Source: Odontesthes bonariensis
Lineage: Eukaryota; Chordata; Actinopteri; Atheriniformes; Atherinopsidae
Reading direction: 5' to 3'
DNA length: 64,000 nucleotides
Assembly: GCF_027942865.1 (NCBI RefSeq)
Contig: NC_134514.1
Span: 39,739,265-39,803,264, forward strand
Positions 1 to 9,667 of this stretch are shown one piece after another. Made by a program: the position numbers and the translations under genes. The first letter of the stretch is position 1. Each line of letters begins with the position of its first letter. Below the pieces are notes generated by a model, which saw only the letters and a list, made by a program, of their open reading frames with translations, was not told the DNA's origin and did no database searches.

Positions 1-707
1 AACTCAATGTGCTTTACATAAAGACAAGGCATTTAAAAGAACAGCATAAAGCAGCAATTTAAAGAGAATAAAAACAGAATAAAAATTAAAAACACAGTTA
101 AAAGCAATCAAAGAAGAGGGGAAAAAGAAAGATATAAACTCAACCATACGCACACCGAAAGAGAATTGTTTTTAACCTGGATGTAAAAGTGCTTCCAGTT
201 GTGGCTGATTTCAGTTCTGCTGGTAGTTTGTTCCAGCTGTGTGCAGCATAACAGCTAAAAGCTGCTGGTAGTTTGTTCCAGCTGTGTGCAGCATAACAGC
301 TAAAAGCTGCTTCACCGTGTCTAGTCTGAACTCTGGGCTCCACTATCTGACCTGAGTCAGCAGATCTCAGAGCTCTGCTGGGTTTATACTCTGCTAGCAT
401 GTCATTCATGTATTCTGGACCTAAACCATTCTGTAATTTGTAGACGAGCAGCAGAACTTTAAAATCTATTCTGTATCTGACCGGGAGCCAATGTAAAGAC
501 TTGAGAACTGGGGTGATGTGATGTGATCTCTTTGTTCTGGTTAAAACTCGGGCTGCAGCGTTCTGAATGAGCTGCAGCTGTTTGAGACTCTTTTGGGGGA
601 GTCCAGTCAGAAGACCGTTACAGTAGTCCAGTCTGCTGGAGATGAAAGCATGAATCAGCTTCTCCTGATCTGTTTGGGACATGAAACCCTTCATTCTGGA
701 TATGTTC
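1..707 (-). mobile_element. L2-like LINE, RT C-terminal part and 3' UTR
   Basis: The minus strand from 694 to 140 encodes the region after the reverse-transcriptase fingers of an L2/CR1-like non-LTR retrotransposon. It carries the family signatures [23 protein letters not shown] and LHWLPV and ends in LKTILF-CAYG. Positions 1-139 look like its A-rich 3' UTR and run off the window edge. The fragment continues upstream at 2097-2583, past an inserted element. Related 3' ends occur at 39.4 and 45.8 kb. The frame is open but lacks the catalytic core, so it is a dead copy. Confidence 0.9.
217..306. repeat. 45-bp exact tandem duplication inside the LINE ORF
   Basis: Positions 217-261 and 262-306 are the same 45 bp twice in a row. 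The duplication keeps the reading frame and doubles a 15-residue stretch that includes YAAHSWNKLP on the minus strand. Complete identity indicates a recent event in this copy. Confidence 0.95.
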
Positions 708-2096
708 TTAAAGGCCTACAGAAAGCTGACACTACACCCAATACATAATGATAATACATACACAGAGGAACAATAATGATCATTGGACTCTACACCAAAA
801 CATTTCATAAACGCATGAAATTTGCGATTTTGAATTTGCCGCTAGGAAACCTTCCTGGAATTCCAGACTGGGGGCGGGGCTTCCGTGCAACGTCATAAGT
901 GCCATGGTTTTTCCTGGCTGCCTCAGTGTTGCCAATTTAGCGACTTTTGGCCATCTCTGGCGACAAAAAAAAATAATCTAGCGACTTAGCAACTTTCGGG
1001 CTCAATCAAAGAAATCAAAAGCAAGCAAAGAAATCAAAAGCAAGCAAAGAAATCAAAGAAGCACTCCAGGACGGCGGCAACCCGGCATACCGTCATCTCC
1101 TGTCAAAACGGCAGTTTCAAGCTAGCTACAGCGAGGGTAGGTTCACTTCCTGTTTTCAAAACAACAGCATGTAATGGCTTTCCCTATGATAAAAGGCAAC
1201 GGGTATTTTATTTTGTGAAAATAACAGGAAGTGCGTTGCTCACTGCGGCTAGCTTTAGCAGCGCCGAATTCGTGGGAACAAAATGGTAAACAGCCGGTAT
1301 TTTGTCAGGTTTTCAACACGTTGGGGATCTAAACGACTACTTTCTCACCTGAAAATGTTTCAAATGTTGCGGGGACAGAGGAAGCAGAGAGACCTGCGGT
1401 CGGAACTTGTGTCTGTGTCTCCCTGTCCGCCTGCCTCCTCTCTGGTGAAATCAGCCGGAGCCATCCCGCCGTGTTCAGCTCCCTGCGGTGCGGACACTCA
1501 GGGGGAATCCACCTGGCGGAGAGCGGACACACCGCGGGATGGTTGCCCTGAAATCAGCCGGCAGAGCGATCATCAAGAGCCCTGACGTGGACATGATTGC
1601 TCTGCCGGCTGATTTCCACTCTCCACCTGGCGGAGAGTGTGTTCGCTCTCCGCCAGGTGGATTCCTGTCCGACCGCGGGTCTCTCTGCTTCCTCTGTCCC
1701 CGGTGGTGTGAGCTGCTGCTGCTGAGGGCAACACACGCACTTCGTACAGCTACTCGCAATAAAAACTGCACTGAACCCAACGTTTTATATTTCCAAGCGA
1801 CGTCCCGTGGCACACATCGAAATTTGCCGTGAAGAAGCTGTCCAGGTCTGGCAAACTGCTGGCTTCGCTACTAGAACTACTGGGGGTTGTTCCAGCAGCT
1901 GGCACTCGTGACGTCACGCACCTGTCGTTCCAGTTTGCCAAATTCGAGTCAAATGTGGTGATAGTTTATTGGGCCTAATCAGGACTATCCAGGGGCCTAA
2001 AATTATTTTAAAATCATAAAAAAATTCCATGGTACATAAGGAATCGATCTGCTATTTCAGTTTTGTGCAAAAAATCACCTTTCTGTAGGCCTTTAA
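708..2096. mobile_element. TTAA-flanked DNA element inserted in L2
   Basis: The element body (712-2092, 1381 bp) starts AGGCCTACAGAAAG and ends with its exact reverse complement (2079-2092). TTAA lies directly outside both ends (708-711 and 2093-2096). Removing the body and one TTAA makes the L2 frame continuous (QLKNIS on the minus strand), so the insertion was precise. TTAA duplication is the hallmark of piggyBac and Kolobok transposons. No transposase is visible, so this is a non-autonomous member of one of them. The short ORFs inside (for example 1283-1585 and 1488-1832) follow its palindromes and are not convincing genes. Confidence 0.85.
1371..1701. repeat. Nested inverted repeats inside the TTAA element
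   Basis: Three sets of arms are nested: 1371-1403 with 1669-1701 (33 bp, one mismatch), 1504-1523 with 1646-1665 (20 bp), and 1550-1567 with 1599-1616 (18 bp). The segment 1622-1660 is also a palindrome by itself. The region could fold into a long cruciform or RNA hairpin. Confidence 0.85.
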
Positions 2097-2583
2097 GTTG
2101 ATAAAAGGCTGATTTGGTGACTGATTTGATATGATAGTTGAAGGTCAGGTCTGAGTCTATCAGCACGCCGAGGTTCCAGACTTGGTCTTTAGTTTCTAGA
2201 GACAGTGACTCAAGGTGTTTACCGACAGCAAACCTCTTCTCTTTGTGGCCAAACACAATGAACTCAGTTTTTTCTTGATTTAACTGAAGGAAATTTTGGT
2301 TCATCCACTTTTTGACTTGCTCTAAGCAGTCGCACAATGACTCTATAGGACTGCAGTCATCTGGAGACAGTGCCAGATATATCTGTGTGTCATCTGCATA
2401 GCTGTGGTAGTTGACTTTAGAGTTCTTCAGAATTTGACCCAGAGGCAGCATGTATAGAGTGAACAGAAGGGGTCCAAGAACTGACCCCTGAGGAACTCCA
2501 CATGTCATAGCCACTCGATCAGATTGATTACTTCCAATAGTCACAAAATAACTCCGCTCCTCCAAGTAGGACCTGACCCTCCA
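2097..2583 (-). mobile_element. L2-like LINE, reverse-transcriptase palm fragment
   Basis: The minus strand (2581 down to about 2100) encodes an RT palm: TCGVPQGSVLGPLLF, then SYADDTQIYLAL holding the catalytic YADD, then FLQLNQEKTEFIVFG. It is the upstream half of the LINE at 1-707. Its own upstream side ends abruptly where the satellite begins at about 2584. RT palm motifs are intact, but the endonuclease and ORF1 are missing. Confidence 0.9.
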
Positions 2584-5500
2584 AGGTCCCAGCTGAGCTG
2601 TTTAAGGTCCCAGCTGAGCTGTTTAAGGGCCCAGCTGTGTGTTTAAGGTCCCAGCTGTGTGTTTAAGGTCCCAGCTGTGTGTTTAAGGTCCCAGCTGAGC
2701 TGTTTAAGGTCCCAGCTGTGTGTTTAAGGTACCAGCTGAGCTGTTTAAGGGCCCAGCTGTGTGTTTAAGGTCCCAACTGTGTGTTTAAGGTCCCAGCTGA
2801 GCTGTTTAAGGTCCCAGCTGTGTGTTTAAGGTCCCAGCTGTGTGTTTAAGGTCCCAGCTGTGTGTTTAAGGTCCCAGCTGAGCTGTTTAAGGTCCCAGCT
2901 GAGCTGTTTAAGGTCCCAGCTGTGTGTTTAAGGTCCCAGCTGAGCTGTTTAAGGTCCCAGCTGAGCTGTTTAAGGGCCCAGCTGTGTGTTTAAGGTCCCA
3001 GCTGTGTGTTTAAGGTCCCAGCTGAGCTGTTTAAGGTCCCAGCTGTGTGTTTAAGGTCCCAGCTGTGTGTTTAAGGTCCCAGCTGTGTGTTTAAGGTCCC
3101 AGCTGTGTGTTTAAGGTCCCAGCTGAGCTGTTTAAGGTCCCAGCTGAGCTGTTTAAGGTCCCAGCTGTGTGTTTAAGGTCCCAGCTGAGCTGTTTAAGGT
3201 CCCAGCTGAGCTGTTTAAGGGCCCAGCTGTGTGTTTAAGGTCCCAGCTGTGTGTTTAAGGTCCCAGCTGTGTGTTTAAGGTCCCAGCTGAGCTGTTTAAG
3301 GTCCCAGCTGAGCTGTTTAAGGTCCCAGCTGAGCTGTTTAAGGTCCCAGCTGTGTGTTTAAGGTCCCAGCTGAGCTGTTTAAGGTCCCAGCTGAGCTGTT
3401 TAAGGTCCCAGCTGTGTGTTTAAGGTCCCAGCTGTGTGTTTAAGGTCCCAGCTGAGCTGTTTAAGGTCCCAGCTGAGCTGTTTAAGGTCCCAGCTGTGTG
3501 TTTAAGGTCCCAGCTGAGCTGTTTAAGGTCCCAGCTGAGCTGTTTAAGGGCCCAGCTGTGTGTTTAAGGTCCCAGCTGTGTGTTTAAGGTCCCAACTGTG
3601 TGTTTAAGGTCCCAGCTGAGCTGTTTAAGGTCCCAGCTGTGTGTTTAAGGTCCCAGCTGTGTGTTTAAGGTCCCAGCTGAGCTGTTTAAGGTCCCAGCTG
3701 TGTGTTTAAGGTCCCAGCTGAGCTGTTTAAGGTCCCAGCTGAGCTGTTTAAGGGCCCAGCTGTGTGTTTAAGGTCCCAGCTGTGTGTTTAAGGTCCCAGC
3801 TGAGCTGTTTAAGGTCCCAGCTGTGTGTTTAAGGTCCCAGCTGAGCTGTTTAAGGTCCCAGCTGTGTGTTTAAGGTCCCAGCTGAGCTGTTTAAGGTCCC
3901 AGCTGAGCTGTTTAAGGTCCCAGCTGTGTGTTTAAGGTCCCAGCTGAGCTGTTTAAGGTCCCAGCTGAGCTGTTTAAGGTCCCAGCTGTGTGTTTAAGGT
4001 CCCAGCTGAGCTGTTTAAGGTCCCAGCTGTGTGTTTAAGGTCCCAACTGTGTGTTTAAGGTCCCAGCTGTGTGTTTAAGGTCCCAACTGTGTGTTTAAGG
4101 TCCCAGCAGAGCTGTTTAAGGTCCCAGCTGTGTGTTTAAGGTACCAGCTGAGCTGTTTAAGGGCCCAGCTGTGTGTTTAAGGTCCCAGCTGAGCTGTTTA
4201 AGGTCCCAGCTGTGTGTTTAAGGTCCCAGCTGTGTGTTTAAGGTCCCAGCTGAGCTGTTTAAGGTCCCAGCTGTGTGTTTAAGGTACCAGCTGAGCTGTT
4301 TAAGGGCCCAGCTGTGTGTTTAAGGTCCCAACTGTGTGTTTAAGGTCCCAGCTGAGCTGTTTAAGGTCCCAGCTGAGCTGTTTAAGGTCCCAGCTGTGTG
4401 TTTAAGGTCCCAGCTGAGCTGTTTAAGGTCCCAGCTGTGTGTTTAAGGTCCCAGCTGAGCTGTTTAAGGTCCCAGCTGTGTGTTTAAGGTCCCAGCTGAG
4501 CTGTTTAAGGTCCCAGCTGAGCTGTTTAAGGGCCCAGCTGTGTGTTTAAGGTCCCAGCTGTGTGTTTAAGGTCCCAGCTGAGCTGTTTAAGGTCCCAGCT
4601 GTGTGTTTAAGGTCCCAGCTGAGCTGTTTAAGGTCCCAGCTGTGTGTTTAAGGTCCCAGCTGAGCTGTTTAAGGTCCCAGCTGAGCTGTTTAAGGTCCCA
4701 GCTGTGTGTTTAAGGTCCCAGCTGAGCTGTTTAAGGTCCCAGCTGAGCTGTTTAAGGTCCCAGCTGTGTGTTTAAGGTCCCAGCTGAGCTGTTTAAGGTC
4801 CCAGCTGAGCTGTTTAAGGTCCCAGCTGTGTGTTTAAGGTCCCAGCTGTGTGTTTAAGGTCCCAGCTGAGCTGTTTAAGGTCCCAGCTGTGTGTTTAAGG
4901 TCCCAGCTGTGTGTTTAAGGTCCCAACTGTGTGTTTAAGGTCCCAGCTGAGCTGTTTAAGGTCCTAGCTGTGTGTTTAAGGTACCAGCTGAGCTGTTTAA
5001 GGGCCCAGCTGTGTGTTTAAGGTCCCAGCTGAGCTGTTTAAGGTCCCAGCTGTGTGTTTAAGGTCCCAGCTGTGTGTTTAAGGTCCCAGCTGAGCTGTTT
5101 AAGGTCCCAGCTGTGTGTTTAAGGTACCAGCTGAGCTGTTTAAGGGCCCAGCTGTGTGTTTAAGGTCCCAACTGTGTGTTTAAGGTCCCAGCTGAGCTGT
5201 TTAAGGTCCCAGCTGTGTGTTTAAGGTCCCAGCTGTGTGTTTAAGGTCCCAGCTGAGCTGTTTAAGGTCCCAGCTGTGTGTTTAAGGTCCCAGCTGTGTG
5301 TTTAAGGTCCCAGCTGTGTGTTTAAGGTCCCAGCTGAGCTGTTTAAGGGCCCAGCTGTGTGTTTAAGGTCCCAACTGTGTGTTTAAGGTCCCAGCTGAGC
5401 TGTTTAAGGTTCCAGCTGTGTGTTTAAGGTCCCAGCTGTGTGTTTAAGGTCCCAGCTGAGCTGTTTAAGGTCCCAGCTGTGTGTTTAAGGTCCCAGCTGT

Positions 5501-8500
5501 GTGTTTAAGGTCCCAGCTGAGCTGTTTAAGGTCCCAGCTGTGTGTTTAAGGTCCCAGCTGAGCTGTTTAAGGGCCCAGCTGTGTGTTTAAGGTCCCAACT
5601 GTGTGTTTAAGGTCCCAGCTGAGCTGTTTAAGGTTCCAGCTGTGTGTTTAAGGTCCCAGCTGTGTGTTTAAGGTCCCAGCTGTGTGTTTAAGGTCCCAGC
5701 TGTGTGTTTAAGGGCCCAGCTGTGTGTTTAAGGTCCCAGCTGAGCTGTTTAAGGTCCCAGCTGTGTGTTTAAGGTTCCAGCTGTGTGTTTAAGGTCCCAG
5801 CTGTGTGTTTAAGGTCCCAGCTGAGCTGTTTAAGGTCCCAGCTGTGTGTTTAAGGTCCCAGCTGAGCTGTTTAAGGTCCCAGCTGAGCTGTTTAAGGGCC
5901 CAGCTGTGTGTTTAAGGTCCCAGCTGTGTGTTTAAGGTCCCAGCTGAGCTGTTTAAGGTCCCAGCTGAGCTGTTTAAGGTCCCAGCTGTGTGTTTAAGGT
6001 CCCAGCTGAGCTGTTTAAGGTCCCAGCTGAGCTGTTTAAGGGCCCAGCTGTGTGTTTAAGGTCCCAGCTGTGTGTTTAAGGTCCCAACTGTGTGTTTAAG
6101 GTCCCAGCTGAGCTGTTTAAGGTCCCAGCTGTGTGTTTAAGGTCCCAGCTGTGTGTTTAAGGTCCCAGCTGAGCTGTTTAAGGTCCCAGCTGTGTGTTTA
6201 AGGTCCCAGCTGAGCTGTTTAAAGTGATACTCCGGAGTAAATTCAACCTGGGGTCATTTGAACGGTGATATCCAGCCAAGTAGCCCACCCGCAGTTTTTT
6301 CGATATTGGCTGAACATCAGCTGAGTTACTGAGTTATCCCGAATAGCTTCGTACAAGGGTTAATGGATCCAGGTCCGTATCTCCAAAATTACCACACTAA
6401 AATCACATGCCATGACACCAAACTTCTACAGTAGTACTAATATGGTCTGTACTCACAAAGCGATGCATTTGGAAGTTTGAAAATAGTCCAGGAGTTTATT
6501 ATTATCAACACAAGCCTGATAGCTTCTCTGCAGCTAAAGCTACGTCGACGTCACTCCAAGGCGCCGGGAGCTTCAAAGTAAGATGAGGGTTGATCTACTA
6601 CTGTAGACAACAAAGCAAGGCTGCTCAATTTCTCCATTGATAAAATAATTTCACAACTCTACAACACAAAAATTCATAAAAAAACATGTAGAATATAGCA
6701 TATACTTTGTTGTCTACAGTAGTAGATCAACCCTCATCTTACTTTGAAGCTCCCGGCGCCTTGGAGTGACGTCGACGTAGCTTTAGCTGCAGAGAAGCTA
6801 TCAGGCTTGTGTTGATAATAATAAACTCCTGGACTATTTTCAAACTTCCAAATGCATCGCTTTGTGAGTACAGACCGTATTTGTACTACTGTAGAAGTTT
6901 GGTGTCATGGCATGTGATTTTAGTGTGGTAATTTTGGAGATACGGACCTGGATCCATTAACCCTTGTACGAAGCTATTCGGGATAACTCAGTAACTCAGC
7001 TGATGTTCAGCCAATATCGAAAAAACTGTGGGTGGGCTACTTGGCTGGATATCACCGTTCATATGACCCCAGGTTGAATTTACTCCGGAGTATCACTTTA
7101 AGGTCCCAGCTGAGCTGTTTAAGGGCCCAGCTGTGTGTTTAAGGTCCCAGCTGAGCTGTTTAAGGTCCCAGCTGTGTGTTTAAGGTCCCAGCTGAGCTGT
7201 TTAAGGTCCCAGCTGTGTGTTTAAGGTACCAGCTGAGCTGTTTAAGGGCCCAGCTGTGTGTTTAAGGTCCCAGCTGAGCTGTTTAAGGTCCCAGCTGTGT
7301 GTTTAAGGTCCCAGCTGAGCTGTTTAAGGGCCCAGCTGTGTGTTTAAGGTCCCAACTGTGTGTTTAAGGTCCCAGCTGAGCTGTTTAAGGTTCCAGCTGT
7401 GTGTTTAAGGTCCCAGCTGTGTGTTTAAGGTCCCAGCTGAGCTGTTTAAGGTCCCAGCTGTGTGTTTAAGGTCCCAGCTGAGCTGTTTAAGGTCCCAGCT
7501 GTGTGTTTAAGGTCCCAGCTGAGCTGTTTAAGGTCCCAGCTGTGTGTTTAAGGTCCCAGCTGAGCTGTTTAAGGTCCCAGCTGAGCTGTTTAAGGTCCCA
7601 GCTGTGTGTTTAAGGTCCCAGCTGAGCTGTTTAAGGTCCCAGCTGAGCTGTTTAAGGTCCCAGCTGTGTGTTTAAGGTCCCAGCTGAGCTGTTTAAGGTC
7701 CCAGCTGAGCTGTTTAAGGTCCCAGCTGTGTGTTTAAGGTCCCAGCTGTGTGTTTAAGGTCCCAGCTGAGCTGTTTAAGGTCCCAGCTGTGTGTTTAAGG
7801 TCCCAGCTGAGCTGTTTAAGGGCCCAGCTGTGTGTTTAAGGTCCCAACTGTGTGTTTAAGGTCCCAGCTGAGCTGTTTAAGGTTCCAGCTGTGTGTTTAA
7901 GGTCCCAGCTGTGTGTTTAAGGTCCCAGCTGTGTGTTTAAGGGCCCAGCTGTGTGTTTAAGGTCCCAGCTGAGCTGTTTAAGGTCCCAGCTGTGTGTTTA
8001 AGGTCCCAGCTGAGCTGTTTAAGGTCCCAGCTGTGTGGTTAAGGTCCCAGCTGAGCTGTTTAAGGTCCCAACTGTGTGTTTAAGGTCCCAGCTGAGCTGT
8101 TTAAGGTCCCAGCTGTGTGTTTAAGGTCCCAGCTGAGCTGTTTAAGGTCCCAGCTGTGTGTTTAAGGTCCCAGCTGTGTGTTTAAGGTCCCAGCTGAGCT
8201 GTTTAAGGTCCCAGCTGTGTGTTTAAGGTCCCAGCTGAGCTGTTTAAGGTCCCAGCTGTGTGTTTAAGGTCCCAGCTGTGTGTTTAAGGTCCCAGCTGAG
8301 CTGTTTAAGGTCCCAGCTGTGTGTTTAAGGTACCAGCTGAGCTGTTTAAGGGCCCAGCTGTGTGTTTAAGGTCCCAGCTGAGCTGTTTAAGGTCCCAGCT
8401 GTGTGTTTAAGGTCCCAGCTGAGCTGTTTAAGGGCCCAGCTGTGTGTTTAAGGTCCCAACTGTGTGTTTAAGGTCCCAGCTGAGCTGTTTAAGGTTCCAG

Positions 8501-8617
8501 CTGTGTGTTTAAGGTCCCAGCTGTGTGTTTAAGGTCCCAGCTGAGCTGTTTAAGGGCCCAGCTGTGTGTTTAAGGTCCCAGCTGAGCTGTTTAAGGTTCC
8601 AGCTGTGTGTTTAAGGT
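2584..8617. repeat. Satellite of 20/21-bp monomers
   Basis: Two monomers alternate irregularly: a 20-bp one (GGTCCCAGCTG then TGTGTTTAA) and a 21-bp one (GGTCCCAGCTG then AGCTGTTTAA). There are roughly 250 monomers, about 178 left and 74 right of a fold-back insertion at 6219-7101. Rare variants (GGGCCC, GGTACC, GGTTCC, CAACTG) recur in the same order in several places, for example near 5350, 5590, 7340, 7850 and 8450, which shows higher-order blocks copied as units. Almost every monomer holds CAGCTG (an E-box and PvuII site) and TTTAA. The array ends about 150 bp before the il18 start codon. Confidence 0.97.
6219..7101. mobile_element. 875-bp fold-back element with TTAA duplication
   Basis: The body (6223-7097) is almost wholly palindromic. 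Left arm 6223-6615 and right arm 6705-7097 are 393 bp each and differ at about four positions in the stretches compared; the spacer is 89 bp. The ends are AGTGATACTCCGGAGTAAAT and its complement. TTAA lies outside each end, at 6219-6222 and 7098-7101, supplied by the TTTAA of a satellite monomer. No coding capacity is seen. It is a non-autonomous TTAA-class transposon. Confidence 0.92.
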
Positions 8618-8698
8618 GTGTTTACAATGCTTTTGATGTTGGGACTGAGTATCTTGGATCACACCAGTTGTTCATGCTACTTCTTTTTTTTCACTTTC

Positions 8699-8757
8699 AG
8701 GCTGCACGTGCCTGCACTGCCTCGTTTGTAAAAGCAAAAACATTTCTTTCTTTTTAG
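8699..8757 (+). other. Candidate splice acceptors before the il18 start codon
   Basis: A pyrimidine-rich tract ends in TTTCAG at 8700, and a second, TTTCTTTCTTTTTAG, ends at 8757. Both lie within 70 bp upstream of the il18 ATG at 8770. They suggest that the first coding exon is preceded by a 5' UTR exon beyond the satellite, which would put the satellite inside an il18 intron. No upstream exon or promoter was identified. Confidence 0.45.
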
Positions 8758-8769
8758 CTGGTCTACCTG

Positions 8770-9616
8770 ATGGCTGCCAATGGCTACCTACCTATACCCA
8801 TCACATTTCTACACACATGTGAAAATTCCTTCTACTTTCAAGGTAAATGTGATTTCAAAAGTGAATAAGTTTAAATCTGTGAATGAGTTTTTTTCCTCTG
8901 GAGAAATGTCTGGTTTCTAACGTCTCTGTTCCCCTTTTTAATGTTTGCTAATGAATGTGGGAAACCTTCTCCTGTGGCCCCTCTGCTGCATGTGTGAAGA
9001 GGTTGAAAACTTACCAGGTAACACCTTCTAAACTTCTGTTTGCTAACATGTTTTTGTTCTATGATTTCCTTTAATTGATGGGTACAGAAGTAGAGATGGT
9101 GTTCTTTTAGCGTGTTTTCTCTCATAAACACAGATCTAGAGGAGGATTTTTCTGAGAGTTTGCCATCCCTTTCGTCAACATTTTGGATCCAAAGCAAGGA
9201 CCAAAAATTCCTGATTATGACTGAAGAGAATTTCCAAGTCTACAACTTGGATGTACCGGAACGAAAGCAGCCTGGTAACATACTGTGATGCTTTTATTCA
9301 GCCTTCATGGATCAGGGTTTATTTCACACGTGTGCACACTGTATACTTTTATTCCAGTTTTTTTTTTTTTACAGCTGTATGAACACATCATAGTCATAAT
9401 GAAAATAGCATGATTAATTACCACCATGGTATTTCAGCACAGTCTGCCTACTTTGTTTTGTTCTTCACATTCTGATCTGTGATCACATTGTAATCTGTGA
9501 TCCGTAATCTTGCCATCACATTTGTACGCGCCTCAGGCAGGCAGGCTGTCAAACCATTCACACCTGACATTGCCTCTCTTTTCTGTGGGGACTCGCTGCC
9601 TCATTTGTTAACAAGT

Positions 9617-9667
<51 letters not shown>

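Noticed and set aside
2584-8617. Possible CRISPR-like array
   Set aside because: The units are contiguous 20/21-bp monomers with no unique spacers, and the genome is vertebrate; it is a satellite.
8566-8757. 63-aa plus-strand ORF
   Set aside because: Its first part is translated satellite and it crosses the il18 splice acceptor; no protein features.
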